Below are positions 33,046-43,308 of a stretch of 64,000 nt of DNA, one piece after another. The notes under the pieces are model-generated. The model ran no database searches, was not told the DNA's origin, and was given only the letters and a program-made list of their open reading frames with translations. The stretch is from Pseudomonadota bacterium. Its GTDB lineage: Bacteria; Chloroflexota; UBA6077; JAJPGT01. Location of the stretch: contig JAJPGT010000047.1 of NCBI GenBank assembly GCA_021325655.1, forward strand, positions 62,001 to 126,000, in the 5' to 3' direction. The position numbers and the translations under genes are program-made. Position 1 is the first letter of the stretch, and each line of letters begins with the position of its first letter.

Positions 33046-33633
33046 TCACGGACCTACCCCTTCGAGCAGGAGGTTCCCCGTGCTCGCGTCGAAGACCTGG
33101 TACCCAACCGTGCCAGTGCGGATGGCTCCCGCGGGTCCGGCAACTCTGAAGCTGCCCTGAGAGGTGACCAGGCAGAGAAGTGCGCCAGGGGGCTGCCCCG
33201 TGGAGACGTTGAGGCGGGCGCTCACCTCGCTACTTGTCAGGAACTCGGCACTGGTGACGACCGGCGGAGGCTTCGAGGGGTCACGATCTGGATGAGGATA
33301 GGCCGTGACGAACGCAAGGACGTCGGCAGTCGTAAAGGCCGGGATGCTGCCGGGCAGGGTGGGCTTAATGGCAGGGATGCCTTGAGGAGGCGTCGGGACG
33401 CGAGTGGAGCTAGTCGCTGGTGTGCCCGGAATCGTTGGGGTGCCGGGAGCCGCCGGGACTGAGCGCCGCTGCCCGTCGGGCTGCTTCCGCGACACAACGG
33501 CCGTCGGCCTGGCAGCCGTCTCGGTGACTGCTTCGGGTTTCGCTGCCGAAGAATCCCGCTGCGCCCCCACCACGGTGATGGTAATAGCAAGGAGCACGAG
33601 GAGAGCAGAGACGTAGAGATATGTCCGATGCAT
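33046..33633 (-). CDS. Secreted hypothetical protein with Pro/Thr-rich linker
   Basis: This 195-aa protein starts with a signal peptide or membrane anchor (YLYVSALLVLLAITITVVGAQ) after AAGGAGA. A long Thr/Pro/Ala-rich linker covers residues 30-95. A small folded domain (FTTADVLAFVTAYPHPD to GYQVFDASTGNLLLEG) ends the protein; the final VFDASTGNLLLEG looks like a PepSY- or PQQ-blade-like strand pair. It is probably exported and tethered. No known function. It borders the low-GC patch. Confidence 0.7.
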   Translation of the reverse strand: MHRTYLYVSALLVLLAITITVVGAQRDSSAAKPEAVTETAARPTAVVSRKQPDGQRRSVPAAPGTPTIPGTPATSSTRVPTPPQGIPAIKPTLPGSIPAFTTADVLAFVTAYPHPDRDPSKPPPVVTSAEFLTSSEVSARLNVSTGQPPGALLCLVTSQGSFRVAGPAGAIRTGTVGYQVFDASTGNLLLEGVGP

Positions 33634-33900
33634 GGCAGGGTTCTCCTTGGGAGGTGTTTATGGACACGGAAAGCGCTAGCAGGGGCATTGAGCCTTCCAT
33701 TTCCCTCCTGTTGATGATGCCGATGGTCGAACTTGCCAAGAGGCGGATATGGGATAATCAGACTCGTCGGAGTCTCCGTCTCGTGTTTGATAAAAGTATC
33801 CCTGACCAAAGAGGAAGTACCGATTCTCTATCCAGTAAGCGAGTGGGGAAGATCCTCCGCTTGACGCAAATAGCTCTTCTCCAATATCAATCCTATTTGG
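33634..33900. other. Low-GC intergenic stretch
   Basis: About 270 bp with clearly lower GC than the chromosome average. The plus-strand ORF 33621-33932 in it has no ribosome-binding site and no family features, so I do not call it a gene. No repeats or RNA gene recognised. Confidence 0.5.
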
Positions 33901-34452
33901 CTACATCGTGTTGTTCATTGAGTCGTCAGTGACATAAACACCGGGAGACTCAAGTAGTACTGTGAATGATGTACTACTTGATCTTGTGATAGAGATGTGA
34001 GCGTACGCGCCGAAATCCTCCGCCGGGACATCACCGCCAAGATGACGCATGAAGCTGTAACCTGGCTTCTGTTCCGCCCAGAAATAAAATGGGTTTGGTG
34101 AAAAGTACCTCCTTGCCTCCTCTCCGGCCTCCACCCAGTAATAGTTTGTTCCAGTAAATTCTACTAACCAAAGCTCGTTGGTGATGAACGCGGCCTGCGG
34201 GGTGTCTGGGCTAGTCATGTTGACGATGTAGATGCCGGTGTCGGCTCCATCTGTGCCACCTTTCCAAGCGTGGACTCCATAGCAGTGTTGCACGTCGCAC
34301 GGATAGGCCAGAGCTAGTTCTCGGCTTGCTAACAAAATCTTCGGCAGAAGAATAGCTATGAAAAGGCTGAGTCTAGCGCGCTGCTTATTCGTCTGAATTG
34401 AGGTGGATGCTGTGTACTCAGGGGAGGAGCAGCCGGCCACTACCGAGCGCAC
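33901..34452 (-). CDS. Low-GC secreted hypothetical protein
   Basis: This 183-aa protein has composition and codon use unlike its neighbours (many A/T-ending codons). A basic stretch and hydrophobic segment ([21 protein letters not shown]) suggest a signal peptide ending before [10 protein letters not shown]. The exported part is aromatic-rich ([32 protein letters not shown]), has a possible Cys pair and looks beta-rich. I recognise no family. A consensus TTGACA-N17-CAATAT promoter sits directly upstream. The exact start (GTG 34452 or a later codon) is uncertain. It was probably acquired by transfer. Confidence 0.6.
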   Translation of the reverse strand: MRSVVAGCSSPEYTASTSIQTNKQRARLSLFIAILLPKILLASRELALAYPCDVQHCYGVHAWKGGTDGADTGIYIVNMTSPDTPQAAFITNELWLVEFTGTNYYWVEAGEEARRYFSPNPFYFWAEQKPGYSFMRHLGGDVPAEDFGAYAHISITRSSSTSFTVLLESPGVYVTDDSMNNTM

Positions 34453-34455
34453 ACA

Positions 34456-34484
34456 ATATTGCAGAAAAGGTCAAGGCTTGTCAA
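34456..34484 (-). promoter_or_regulatory. Sigma-70 type promoter TTGACA-17-CAATAT
   Basis: A perfect -35 TTGACA (34484-34479) and a CAATAT -10 (34461-34456) have a 17-nt spacer. This is the most consensus-like promoter in the window and serves the low-GC secreted gene. Confidence 0.6.
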
Positions 34485-34684
34485 TAGCCAGGAGTGCCTC
34501 ACACGGATGTGCCTGTGAGTGGCTTGGTCAGGCGAGGCACCTGAATCTCACGATACTATCGCGTCGGGACCAGGGGCTCTCGCCCCCATCGGGCGGCCAC
34601 GCCGCTCTGGCAGCGATCTGGAGGCCAGGAAACACTTGTGGGGGGCGGACCGCTGGGGTATGCTGCGCCGCGAGGGGAATCGCC

Positions 34685-35455
34685 ATGATCGTCACCGTGG
34701 TCGTGCTCCTGGTCATTATCCTGTTCCTGGTGTCGTCCTCCGTACGGCTGGTGCAGGAGTACGAGCGCGGGGTCATCTTCCGCCTTGGCCGACTGGTTGG
34801 CGCGCGCGGACCGGGCGTGTTCTTCCTGATCCCGCTGGTCGAGACGATGACGAAGGTGGATCTCCGCATCGTCACGCTGGACGTCCCGGCCCAGGAGACG
34901 ATCACCCGGGACAACGTGCAGCTCAAGGTGGACGCGGTGGTCTACTTCCGCGTGATCGACCCGGAGTCGGCGGTGACCAAGGTGCTGGACTACCGCCGGG
35001 CGACATCGCTGATGGCGCAGACGACGCTGCGGAGCGTGCTCGGGCAGTCGGACCTGGACGAGCTGCTGTCGCGGCGGGAGGAGATCAACGCCCGCCTACA
35101 GGCGATTCTGGACGAGCAGACGCATCCGTGGGGCGTGAAGGTGAGCATCGTGGAGCTGCGCGACGTCCAGCTCCCGGACACGATGCGGCGGGCGATGGCG
35201 CGGCAGGCGGAGGCGGAGCGCGAGAAGCGGGCGAAGATTATTCACGCCGAGGGCGAGCTGGCCGCGTCGAACCGCCTGGCGGAGGCGGCGTCGATCATCG
35301 GAAGCGAGCCGGCCGGGCTGCAGTTGCGCTTCTTGCAGACGCTGACGGAGATCGCTACGGAGAAGAGCCAGACCGTGGTGATCCCGCTCCCGCTCGACCT
35401 GGTGGGCCGGCTCCTGGCTGAGACGCGCGCGCCGGAGCGGGTGGCGCCGACGTGA
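34685..35455 (+). CDS. SPFH/stomatin-like membrane protein (slipin)
   Basis: This 256-aa SPFH protein has an N-terminal membrane helix ([17 protein letters not shown]) followed by the band-7 start [65 protein letters not shown] and the coiled-coil [20 protein letters not shown] complete the stomatin layout. Such proteins form membrane rings that organise lipid domains or proteases; slipin operons usually include an NfeD protease, absent here. Instead the stop overlaps the ureA start (GTGA), coupling it to urease genes. ATG 34685 has GAGGGGAA upstream. Confidence 0.92.
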   Translation: MIVTVVVLLVIILFLVSSSVRLVQEYERGVIFRLGRLVGARGPGVFFLIPLVETMTKVDLRIVTLDVPAQETITRDNVQLKVDAVVYFRVIDPESAVTKVLDYRRATSLMAQTTLRSVLGQSDLDELLSRREEINARLQAILDEQTHPWGVKVSIVELRDVQLPDTMRRAMARQAEAEREKRAKIIHAEGELAASNRLAEAASIIGSEPAGLQLRFLQTLTEIATEKSQTVVIPLPLDLVGRLLAETRAPERVAPT

Positions 35456-35754
35456 GGCTGACCCCGCGCGAGGAGGACCGGCTGCTGCTGTTCGCCGCGG
35501 CCGAGCTGGCGCGCAAGCGCCGGGCCCGCGGTGTCTTGTTGAACCACCCGGAGGCTGTAGCGCTGATCTGCGACGAGCTGCTCGAGGCGGCGCGGGATGG
35601 CGCTTCGTACGACGAGGTGGTGGCGCTCGGGACCCGGATTCTGAGCCGAGCCGAGGTGATGGACGGGGTGCCGGAGATGCTCCCGCTGCTGCAGGTGGAA
35701 GCCGTCTTCGCGGACGGCACCAAGCTGCTCACGATCCACCGGCCGATCCGATGA
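35452..35754 (+). CDS. ureA: Urease gamma subunit
   Basis: This 100-aa protein matches UreA over its full length: [81 protein letters not shown]. UreA packs on UreB and UreC in the cytoplasmic trimer and does not bind nickel. The GTG start overlaps the SPFH stop and the stop overlaps the ureB start (ATGA), so four genes are tightly coupled. Confidence 0.93.
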   Translation: MRLTPREEDRLLLFAAAELARKRRARGVLLNHPEAVALICDELLEAARDGASYDEVVALGTRILSRAEVMDGVPEMLPLLQVEAVFADGTKLLTIHRPIR

Positions 35755-36149
35755 CCGAGCCGCCGGGCGCGCTCCGTCTGGCCCACCGGCCGATCCGCGT
35801 CAACCAGGGGCGGCGGACGGCGACGCTGGCGGTGCGCAACAGCTCCCGCTGGTCGATCCAGGTCTCATCCCATTACCACTTCTTCGAGGTCAACCGGCGC
35901 CTGGTGTTCGACCGCGCCCGGGCGTTCGGGATGCGGCTCGACGTCCCGGCTGGCGCCGGGGTACGCTGGGCGCCCGGGGAGACGAAAGAGGTGCGGCTGG
36001 TGGAGTTCGGCGGCCGGCGCGAGCTGTGGGGCTTCGCCGGCCTGACCAATGGCCCGGCCACGCCAGCGCGGCTGCCGGAGGCGCTGCGCCGCGCTGCCGA
36101 GCAGGGCTTTCTCGCCACCACGGACCTGCCCGAGCACGCGACGGACTGA
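35751..36149 (+). CDS. ureB: Urease beta subunit
   Basis: This 132-aa protein has the UreB core RIQVGSHYHFAEVN-type motif (here [26 protein letters not shown]), the [27 protein letters not shown] segment and the FGFRG-like WGFAGL. Residues 105-132 form an extra C-terminal tail ([21 protein letters not shown]) beyond the usual UreB end. It may cover the UreC interface in this divergent enzyme. It overlaps ureA by 4 bp and abuts ureC without a gap. Confidence 0.92.
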   Translation: MTEPPGALRLAHRPIRVNQGRRTATLAVRNSSRWSIQVSSHYHFFEVNRRLVFDRARAFGMRLDVPAGAGVRWAPGETKEVRLVEFGGRRELWGFAGLTNGPATPARLPEALRRAAEQGFLATTDLPEHATD

Positions 36150-37856
<1,707 letters not shown>

Positions 37857-37939
37857 GCCAGGTGTGGAATATCCCGGGCTTCAGCCGGGTTGAGCTATGC
37901 GGAAGATCCGCGCTGTAGGCGCGGACCTTGGGAGGAGAG

Positions 37940-38266
37940 ATGGCGAAGCCAATTCACGCCACGGAGCAGGATTTCCGGAGCCAGGTGGAAAGCTCCCCGG
38001 TGCCGGTCCTAGTCGACTTCTGGGCGGAGTGGTGCGGCCCGTGCCGCATGATTGCGCCGGTGCTCGAGCAGATCGGCGAGGAGCAGGGTGAGAAGGTCAA
38101 GATCCTCAAGGTGAACGTCGACGAGCACCCTGGCCCGGCGTCCGAGTACGGCGTCTTCAGCATTCCGACCTTGATCCTGTTCAAGAACGGCCAGCCGGCC
38201 GAGCGTCTGGTGGGCTACATGCCCAAGCAGGCCCTGATGTCTCGGCTGAGCAAGCATCTGAGCTAG
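37940..38266 (+). CDS. trxA: Thioredoxin
   Basis: This 108-aa thioredoxin has the redox motif [18 protein letters not shown] at about residues 27-44, the cis-Pro loop [12 protein letters not shown] and the ending [13 protein letters not shown]. It reduces protein disulfides in the cytoplasm. ATG 37940 follows GGGAGGAGAG at an ideal distance, so I prefer it to 37928. It lies 83 bp after ureC on the same strand, but its strong ribosome site suggests independent expression is possible. No thioredoxin reductase is in the window (the 4.4-kb flavoprotein lacks CxxC). Confidence 0.94.
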   Translation: MAKPIHATEQDFRSQVESSPVPVLVDFWAEWCGPCRMIAPVLEQIGEEQGEKVKILKVNVDEHPGPASEYGVFSIPTLILFKNGQPAERLVGYMPKQALMSRLSKHLS

Positions 38267-38290
38267 CGGCTGGCCGCGCCTGCCCGGCCG

Positions 38291-38309
38291 CGCGAGGCTG
38301 CTCCTCGCG
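38291..38309 (+). terminator. Hairpin after thioredoxin
   Basis: CGCGAGG-CTGCT-CCTCGCG forms a 7-bp stem 25 bp after the trxA stop, in the short gap before a convergent gene. No T-tract follows. Confidence 0.4.
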
Positions 38310-38332
38310 GGCTGGGACAGCAGGCGCAGCGT

Positions 38333-38917
38333 TCAGGATTCCTCGGCCCCTTCGAACAGCCCCTGGTAGAAGCGGCGGACATAGGGCGGTAGGAGCCGCA
38401 TGTTGCCCATCACGCCGCTCGCCAGGCCGGCGAACATCTCCCAGTCGTTGCCCTCTACCAGCATCCCGCGCCAGAAGCCGGTGGGGCTATTCGGGTCTGG
38501 CTGGCTGGGGATGCCATGCACATAGTGGCCGGCCAGCGTGGCGGCACGGGCGTAGCGTGGGCTCCGCTCCTCGGAGAGGCGCACGACCGCGTCCAGGAAG
38601 GCAGCGGCGACGCCGGGCTGCTCCCGGCGCGTGTGCCAGAAGGCGTGGGCCAGCTCGTGCAGCGCCGCCTCGTCCTGGCAGCCGCGCACGGTGACCAGGC
38701 CCCGGTCCCCCCACCAGAACCCGCCGCCCCATTCCCGCGAGAGGTCGCCCACCTCCAGCCGCAGCGCCCGGAACTCGTGGCACGCCTCGGCGGTAAAGGG
38801 GTAGCGGGTGAACAGCGCTTCGAACCAGGCTCGCGCCCGCTCGGGCGGCTCCATCTCCTCGAAGCCAAAGCCCTGTCGCATCTCCTCGCTCGCCGGCACC
38901 TTGTCCCGCCGCGTCAT
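38333..38917 (-). CDS. HELAH-motif putative zinc metallopeptidase
   Basis: This 194-aa protein contains ALHELAHAFWHTRR near residue 95, an HExxH zinc motif with a third His a few residues on. A later E/H-rich helix (RYARAATLAGHYVHG) could supply another ligand. Around it are GGFWWGDRGLVTVRGC and WFEALFTRYPF. There is no signal peptide. I recognise no named family; the fold may be a minimal gluzincin or an inactive relative. ATG 38917 (MTRRDK) is chosen. It is the last gene of a minus-strand run after two glycosidase-like genes, 26 bp downstream of the second. Confidence 0.65.
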   Translation of the reverse strand: MTRRDKVPASEEMRQGFGFEEMEPPERARAWFEALFTRYPFTAEACHEFRALRLEVGDLSREWGGGFWWGDRGLVTVRGCQDEAALHELAHAFWHTRREQPGVAAAFLDAVVRLSEERSPRYARAATLAGHYVHGIPSQPDPNSPTGFWRGMLVEGNDWEMFAGLASGVMGNMRLLPPYVRRFYQGLFEGAEES

Positions 38918-38943
38918 CCACTCACCCCCGTGGCCTGGAACCA

Positions 38944-41157
38944 TTATCTGGCATCCAACGCCACGGCGAGCGGACCGAGATCCGGGCGCGCCGCGACCTG
39001 CCGGCCGTCCAGGAAGAGCCGCAGGCCGTCGGGCGCGCTCCAGCGCAATGAAACCCGCCGGCTGCGCAGCGGCGCATCGTCCAGCTCGAACGCCTCCAGC
39101 CCCAGCGGCAGTGGGCGCACGACGACGTGGGCCGGATCGTCTGAGCGCAGCCCGCAGGCGTACTGCACGATCAGATCGACCAGCCAGGAGTGGAGATAAT
39201 CGTCGATCCCGCGGAACGCCGAGGGTGTGCCAGTGAACGGGTGATAGTGCTCGAAGCAGTTCGGCCGGGCCGGGTCGGCATCCCAGAACAGCGTCCGGAC
39301 GAAGCGCTGGAGCAGCTCCGCTGCTCGGGGCAGGAGGGCAGAGTCGAGCCGCTCCGCGGCATACACGAGCGCTTCCACAACGTGGCTGTTGACCATCGGC
39401 CAGACCCGCCCGTTCCAGGGGCAGTTGCGCCGCACCTCACGCCAGACCCCGTCCGGCGAGAACAGCGGATCGTCCAGGCTCACTGTCGGCACCGGGACGG
39501 GGGTCCAGAAGCTGGCCGGGTCGAGCAGGTGCTCCCACAGCGCCCGGAGGTGCTGGGCGGAGACAAGGTCCGTGGCGCACGGATACAGCCCCGTGGCGGC
39601 GCGCACCGGCGAGCGGGCGAGCGCACCGGGCAGCACATCGACGAAAAAGCCGCGAGCCTCGTCCCAGCAGCGCTCCAGCAATGCCGCGCCGGTGCGTCGA
39701 GCGCGCGCGTTCCAGACGGCGCGCCGCTCCGGCCGCGGGGCAGCGTCGGCGAGCCAGCGAGAGAGCTGGTAGGCATAGACGGTGACGTCCACGCCCTTGA
39801 GGCGAAACGCCTGGCCCCAGCCGGCGTCGCCGGCGTCGGGCTGGGCGAAGGCGTAGCGCGGGGAATACTCCTGGCCGGTCTCGAACTGGTTCCAGACGTC
39901 GATCAGGCCAGTGTCGTCGGGGTCGCGGGTGCGATGCAGCCACTCGGCGTACCGCTCGAAGGCGGGATACACCTCGGCGACGAATGCGGGATCGGGGTGG
40001 ATCTGGCCCAGTGCCCGCAGCGCCGCGCCCCAGTTGGCATGGTAGAAGCTCTCCGGCCGCACCCCGGTGGCGAAGACATGGCCCGGCAGCGAACCGTCGT
40101 CCCGCTGGTGATCCAGGAACGTCCGCACCAGGCCCTGAGCCAGCTCGGGCCTGTCCAGCCAGCGCAGCTCGCGCAGCAGCGCCGGGGCGGAGTAGCTGAT
40201 CGGGGCACGGAAGTAGTCGATCCCCTCGCAGACGAACGGGTGGCGGTAGGCGCCTTCCGGCGCCTCGATGGTGTTCAGGAACACGGTGTACCAGCGGTAC
40301 CAGTAGGCGCGCTCCAGGTATGGGTCCGAGCAGCGAAAGGTGGGGACGCGTTGCAGGAAGCGCTCCCAGGCGGCACGGGTCGGATCGCCCTCGTCGCCCG
40401 GGGGCGCCGTGCGCGCTGCCCCTAATCGGGCGAGCGCCGCCGCTGGGCTGAGCCCAACGCCGGCCGCGGCGACCACCTCGGCCGCGGCGTGTCCGGCGAG
40501 CTCCAGGTCCACCCGCTGGGCTGCGAACATCATCGCGGCGGGCGCCGCCTCCCGGGCCCGCCAGCCGTCCGCATCCAGCCCGAGGCCGGCGAATGGGGTG
40601 AGGTCCCAGCGCGGCAGGGATGGGACCGGCTCAGAAGCGCGGATTGCGGCGGCCTGGGGAGGTGGTGCCATGCCGAACGCGAGCCAGACCTCCAGCGGCG
40701 GGACCCGCGGGTGCTCCAGGCGCCGGGGCGCGAGATGATCGGTCCCGTGGGCGGTGATCGGGCCGGGCTGGGCGGTCCAGAGGACGACTGACAGGCGCTG
40801 GGGATGTGCCGCCAGGTTGCGAAGCCGCAGCCGGGAGACGAGCGCGCCCTGGGGCGTCACCGCCCGGCGCTCCAGCAGCTCGACGTCGCTGCCGGTGTAG
40901 TGCTGGAGCAGCCGGTCCGGCCGCCAGTCGCGCCCAGCAGCCAAGAGGGGGATCTCGCGGCCATCGCCCGCCAGCAGCGCGAGCGCGAACACCGGGGCGA
41001 GGGCGAAGCCGTAGTAGTGAGCCCGATCCCAGCAGCCCGGTCGGCCCAGGAACTGGGGGAACGGCGGTGCCCACAGGAGCGGGCCGCCACCGCCCAGGTA
41101 CCACTTGTCGGGCCGGGCCAGCGACTCCAGAACCTCCGCCGCCGCTGGTCTCACCAT
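38944..41157 (-). CDS. Six-hairpin glycosidase-like protein (second of a pair)
   Basis: This 737-aa cytoplasmic protein has an N-terminal beta-sandwich (LWAPPFPQFLGRPG, LVSRLRLRNLAAHPQRLSVVLWTAQPG) and an (alpha/alpha)6-type C-terminal half. Signature stretches are GIDYFRAPISYSAPALLRELRWL, DDGSLPGHVFATG, GLIDVWNQFETGQEYSPRY, VDVTVYAYQLSRWL and NCPWNGRVWPMVNSHVVEAL. This is the pattern of GH63/GH37-like alpha-glucosidases and glycogen-debranching relatives, with acids in the D/E-rich loops. The substrate is unknown. ATG 41157 overlaps the upstream gene's stop by 7 bp, so translation is coupled. The track ORF to 42222 extends wrongly into the upstream gene. Confidence 0.75.
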   Translation of the reverse strand: MVRPAAAEVLESLARPDKWYLGGGGPLLWAPPFPQFLGRPGCWDRAHYYGFALAPVFALALLAGDGREIPLLAAGRDWRPDRLLQHYTGSDVELLERRAVTPQGALVSRLRLRNLAAHPQRLSVVLWTAQPGPITAHGTDHLAPRRLEHPRVPPLEVWLAFGMAPPPQAAAIRASEPVPSLPRWDLTPFAGLGLDADGWRAREAAPAAMMFAAQRVDLELAGHAAAEVVAAAGVGLSPAAALARLGAARTAPPGDEGDPTRAAWERFLQRVPTFRCSDPYLERAYWYRWYTVFLNTIEAPEGAYRHPFVCEGIDYFRAPISYSAPALLRELRWLDRPELAQGLVRTFLDHQRDDGSLPGHVFATGVRPESFYHANWGAALRALGQIHPDPAFVAEVYPAFERYAEWLHRTRDPDDTGLIDVWNQFETGQEYSPRYAFAQPDAGDAGWGQAFRLKGVDVTVYAYQLSRWLADAAPRPERRAVWNARARRTGAALLERCWDEARGFFVDVLPGALARSPVRAATGLYPCATDLVSAQHLRALWEHLLDPASFWTPVPVPTVSLDDPLFSPDGVWREVRRNCPWNGRVWPMVNSHVVEALVYAAERLDSALLPRAAELLQRFVRTLFWDADPARPNCFEHYHPFTGTPSAFRGIDDYLHSWLVDLIVQYACGLRSDDPAHVVVRPLPLGLEAFELDDAPLRSRRVSLRWSAPDGLRLFLDGRQVAARPDLGPLAVALDAR

Positions 41158-43250
41158 AGCCGGACGCTCCTGGCGGTGAGATTCGGCAATGAGATTCGCC
41201 GCTGCTGCCCGGTCTCGCGGACGCGCACCAGGGCATCCAGGCGCCGCTCGCGTACCTCGTACCACAGGTCCAGATGCCGACCCTGCCAGGGCAGCCGCTC
41301 GATCCCGTAGCAGCGCCCCGGCCGCAGCAGCTCCGCCGGGAGCCCGGGGGCAAGGGTGATCCAGCCCTCCTCGCGTGAGCGGGGGGCCTCCCGCGCGCCG
41401 ACGACGTGGCGCAGCAGCAGAAGCGCGGTGGCTCCACCCCAGCCGTAGGCCTCGCCAGCGTTCCAGCGGGACAGATCCAGCGGCCACCACTCGCGGGCTG
41501 CGCCAGGCACGGGGCCGTGGTCCAGTTCGGTCGGCCGCCGGTCGTTCTCCGGGTAGACGCGCGCCAGGATCGAGCCGGCCAGGCGGCTGGCGAGGTCCTG
41601 GCGGCCCAGCGCGCTCGCCGCCTCGGCCACTATCCAGCTCCAGGAGGGCCACTCGCACCAGGGCAGGCCCAGGTACCGCTCCACCTCGCGGGCGAGGGCG
41701 CGCCGCTGCGCCGGGGTGGGGGCGCCGGAGAGCGCCGCGGTGAGCGCCAGGACGGAGCATGTGCACGGGTCGCCGCCCCAGTACGGCGGGTCGCCGCATG
41801 GCGCCAGCGGCCGCCCCTGGGCGTCGCGGTCGCGGAACCGCTGCTCGCTGGGCTCCCAGAGGGCGCGCGTCAGGCGGCGGTAGCGCCGGGCCACCACGCG
41901 CCAGCGCCGCGCCTCCGCTACGCGGCCCAGGTCCTCCGCCCAGCGCTGGAGCAGCGCCGCGGCCTGTGCCGCCGCTGCCTGGAGCTCGACCGGGCGCACC
42001 AGCCCGTCCACCACGGCCGCGCCGCGGCGTTCCGGACCGAGCCGCGGGGTATCGTCCTCGCCCGCCTCCCAGGTGCAGTGGTAGCTCAGCCAGCCGCTGG
42101 CGTCGGCGCGGTGCGCCAGCCACCAGTCCAGCAGCGCCGCCAGGAAGGGGTAGAGCGCCGCGCGCCAGTCGCGCTCGGGCGCCAGGTGGTCGAGCAGCGC
42201 CAGGTTGTGAAACGGTAGGCACCAGGCGAGCGAGGTGCCACAGGCCTGGCCGTCCTCCGCGACCATGTTCGGCTCACCATGCTGGAACAGGCAGGGCACG
42301 TTGGGTGCGGGCGCGTCGCGAAACAGGGAGAGCAGCGCCCGGCGGGCGAGGCCCGGGGCCCCGAGCGCCAGGCGGAGCATGTCGAGCGTCGCTTCGGCCA
42401 GCACCGAGCGGGGCCAGTTGGCTGACCAGGCCGGCCAGACGTCGCGATAGATGCCGCCGGCGGGGCGCAGGCAGAGCCGCGCCGTCTCCAGGTCGTACAC
42501 CCAGCCGCGCCGCCAGCTCGCTGGCCAGTCTCCGACGAGCCGGGCTGCTCCGGCCCAGAAGCGGTCGTCCTCCGCCCGGGCTTGCTCCAGCGCCAGGGGC
42601 CAGGCTGCCAGCGCCCGCCGTCCGGTGGCAGCCGGATCTGCCCCCCGTCCGAGCGCGACGACGAGACAGCACTGCTCGCCCGGCCTCAGCGCCATGGCAC
42701 GCTCGACGGAGACGTGCCCGTCCTCCAGGAGCCGGAGCGTCGCCTCGGGCGCGTCGGTCGCCACCGCGTGGCTGGGCCAGGGCGGCAGCTCGAGCCGCGC
42801 GCACCAGGGCTCGGCCAGGCTCGTCCGGGCCGCCTCGGCTGGCCAGGCGCGCGCCTGCACCGAGAGCCGCACCTCGTGTGTCTCGGCTCCACCATTCACC
42901 GCCTGGTAGACACAGACCAGCGCATCAGCGTGGGCGAGGAAAAACGACGCCGAGACCGCGAGGCCGTCGCCGGCGGCCTCGAAGGTGAACAGGCGCGCGC
43001 CGTGGTGGGAGGCGTGCAGCCCCAGCTCGGCCCAGTCCGCGCGCGGGACGAACCAGCGGCCGTCGATCTCCAGTCCGAGCTCCAGCGCGACGCCGGCCTG
43101 ATTCCGCTGCTGGAACGGATACCACCAGCCGAAACCGGGCTGCTGGTCCGTGGAGCGGAGCGCCCCGCCAATGCCCTCGCGCCAGCTCCGGGCGTATGCG
43201 CCCGGATTCGCCAGGTACCCGAACGGGGTGTAGCGGTCAGTGGGAAACAC
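41151..43250 (-). CDS. Six-hairpin glycosidase-like protein (first of a pair)
   Basis: This 699-aa protein has an N-terminal beta-domain starting TDRYTPFGYLANPGAYARSW, with a Trp-rich GFGWWYPFQQRNQAG. A helical barrel follows with YDLETARLCLRPAGGIYRDVWPAWSANWPRSVLAEATLDML, GWLSYHCTWEAGEDDTPRLGPERRG, LPWCEWPSWSWIVAEAASALG and NAGEAYGWGGATALLLL. The WEAGEDDTPR motif resembles the acid loop of GH63/MGH-type enzymes. GTG 43250 has AAGGAG 6 nt upstream and is preferred to 43322. Same operon as the next glycosidase and the EamA gene upstream. The two paralogue-like enzymes may act on one glycan or form a complex. Confidence 0.72.
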   Translation of the reverse strand: MFPTDRYTPFGYLANPGAYARSWREGIGGALRSTDQQPGFGWWYPFQQRNQAGVALELGLEIDGRWFVPRADWAELGLHASHHGARLFTFEAAGDGLAVSASFFLAHADALVCVYQAVNGGAETHEVRLSVQARAWPAEAARTSLAEPWCARLELPPWPSHAVATDAPEATLRLLEDGHVSVERAMALRPGEQCCLVVALGRGADPAATGRRALAAWPLALEQARAEDDRFWAGAARLVGDWPASWRRGWVYDLETARLCLRPAGGIYRDVWPAWSANWPRSVLAEATLDMLRLALGAPGLARRALLSLFRDAPAPNVPCLFQHGEPNMVAEDGQACGTSLAWCLPFHNLALLDHLAPERDWRAALYPFLAALLDWWLAHRADASGWLSYHCTWEAGEDDTPRLGPERRGAAVVDGLVRPVELQAAAAQAAALLQRWAEDLGRVAEARRWRVVARRYRRLTRALWEPSEQRFRDRDAQGRPLAPCGDPPYWGGDPCTCSVLALTAALSGAPTPAQRRALAREVERYLGLPWCEWPSWSWIVAEAASALGRQDLASRLAGSILARVYPENDRRPTELDHGPVPGAAREWWPLDLSRWNAGEAYGWGGATALLLLRHVVGAREAPRSREEGWITLAPGLPAELLRPGRCYGIERLPWQGRHLDLWYEVRERRLDALVRVRETGQQRRISLPNLTARSVRLW

Positions 43251-43308
43251 CAGGCGCTCCTTGGCCCAGAGGATACCGGCGCGCGCCCACTGCCTTCTGC
43301 TGCGGCAG

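Noticed and set aside
33621-33932. 103-aa plus-strand ORF in the low-GC patch
   Set aside because: No ribosome site, no homology features, and it overlaps starts of minus-strand genes; longer ORFs are expected less often here, but the protein is not convincing.
41158-42222. N-terminal extension of the second glycosidase ORF to 1092 aa
   Set aside because: The extra 355 residues overlap the first glycosidase in another frame and are Arg/Gly/Pro-rich shadow sequence; the real start is ATG 41157.
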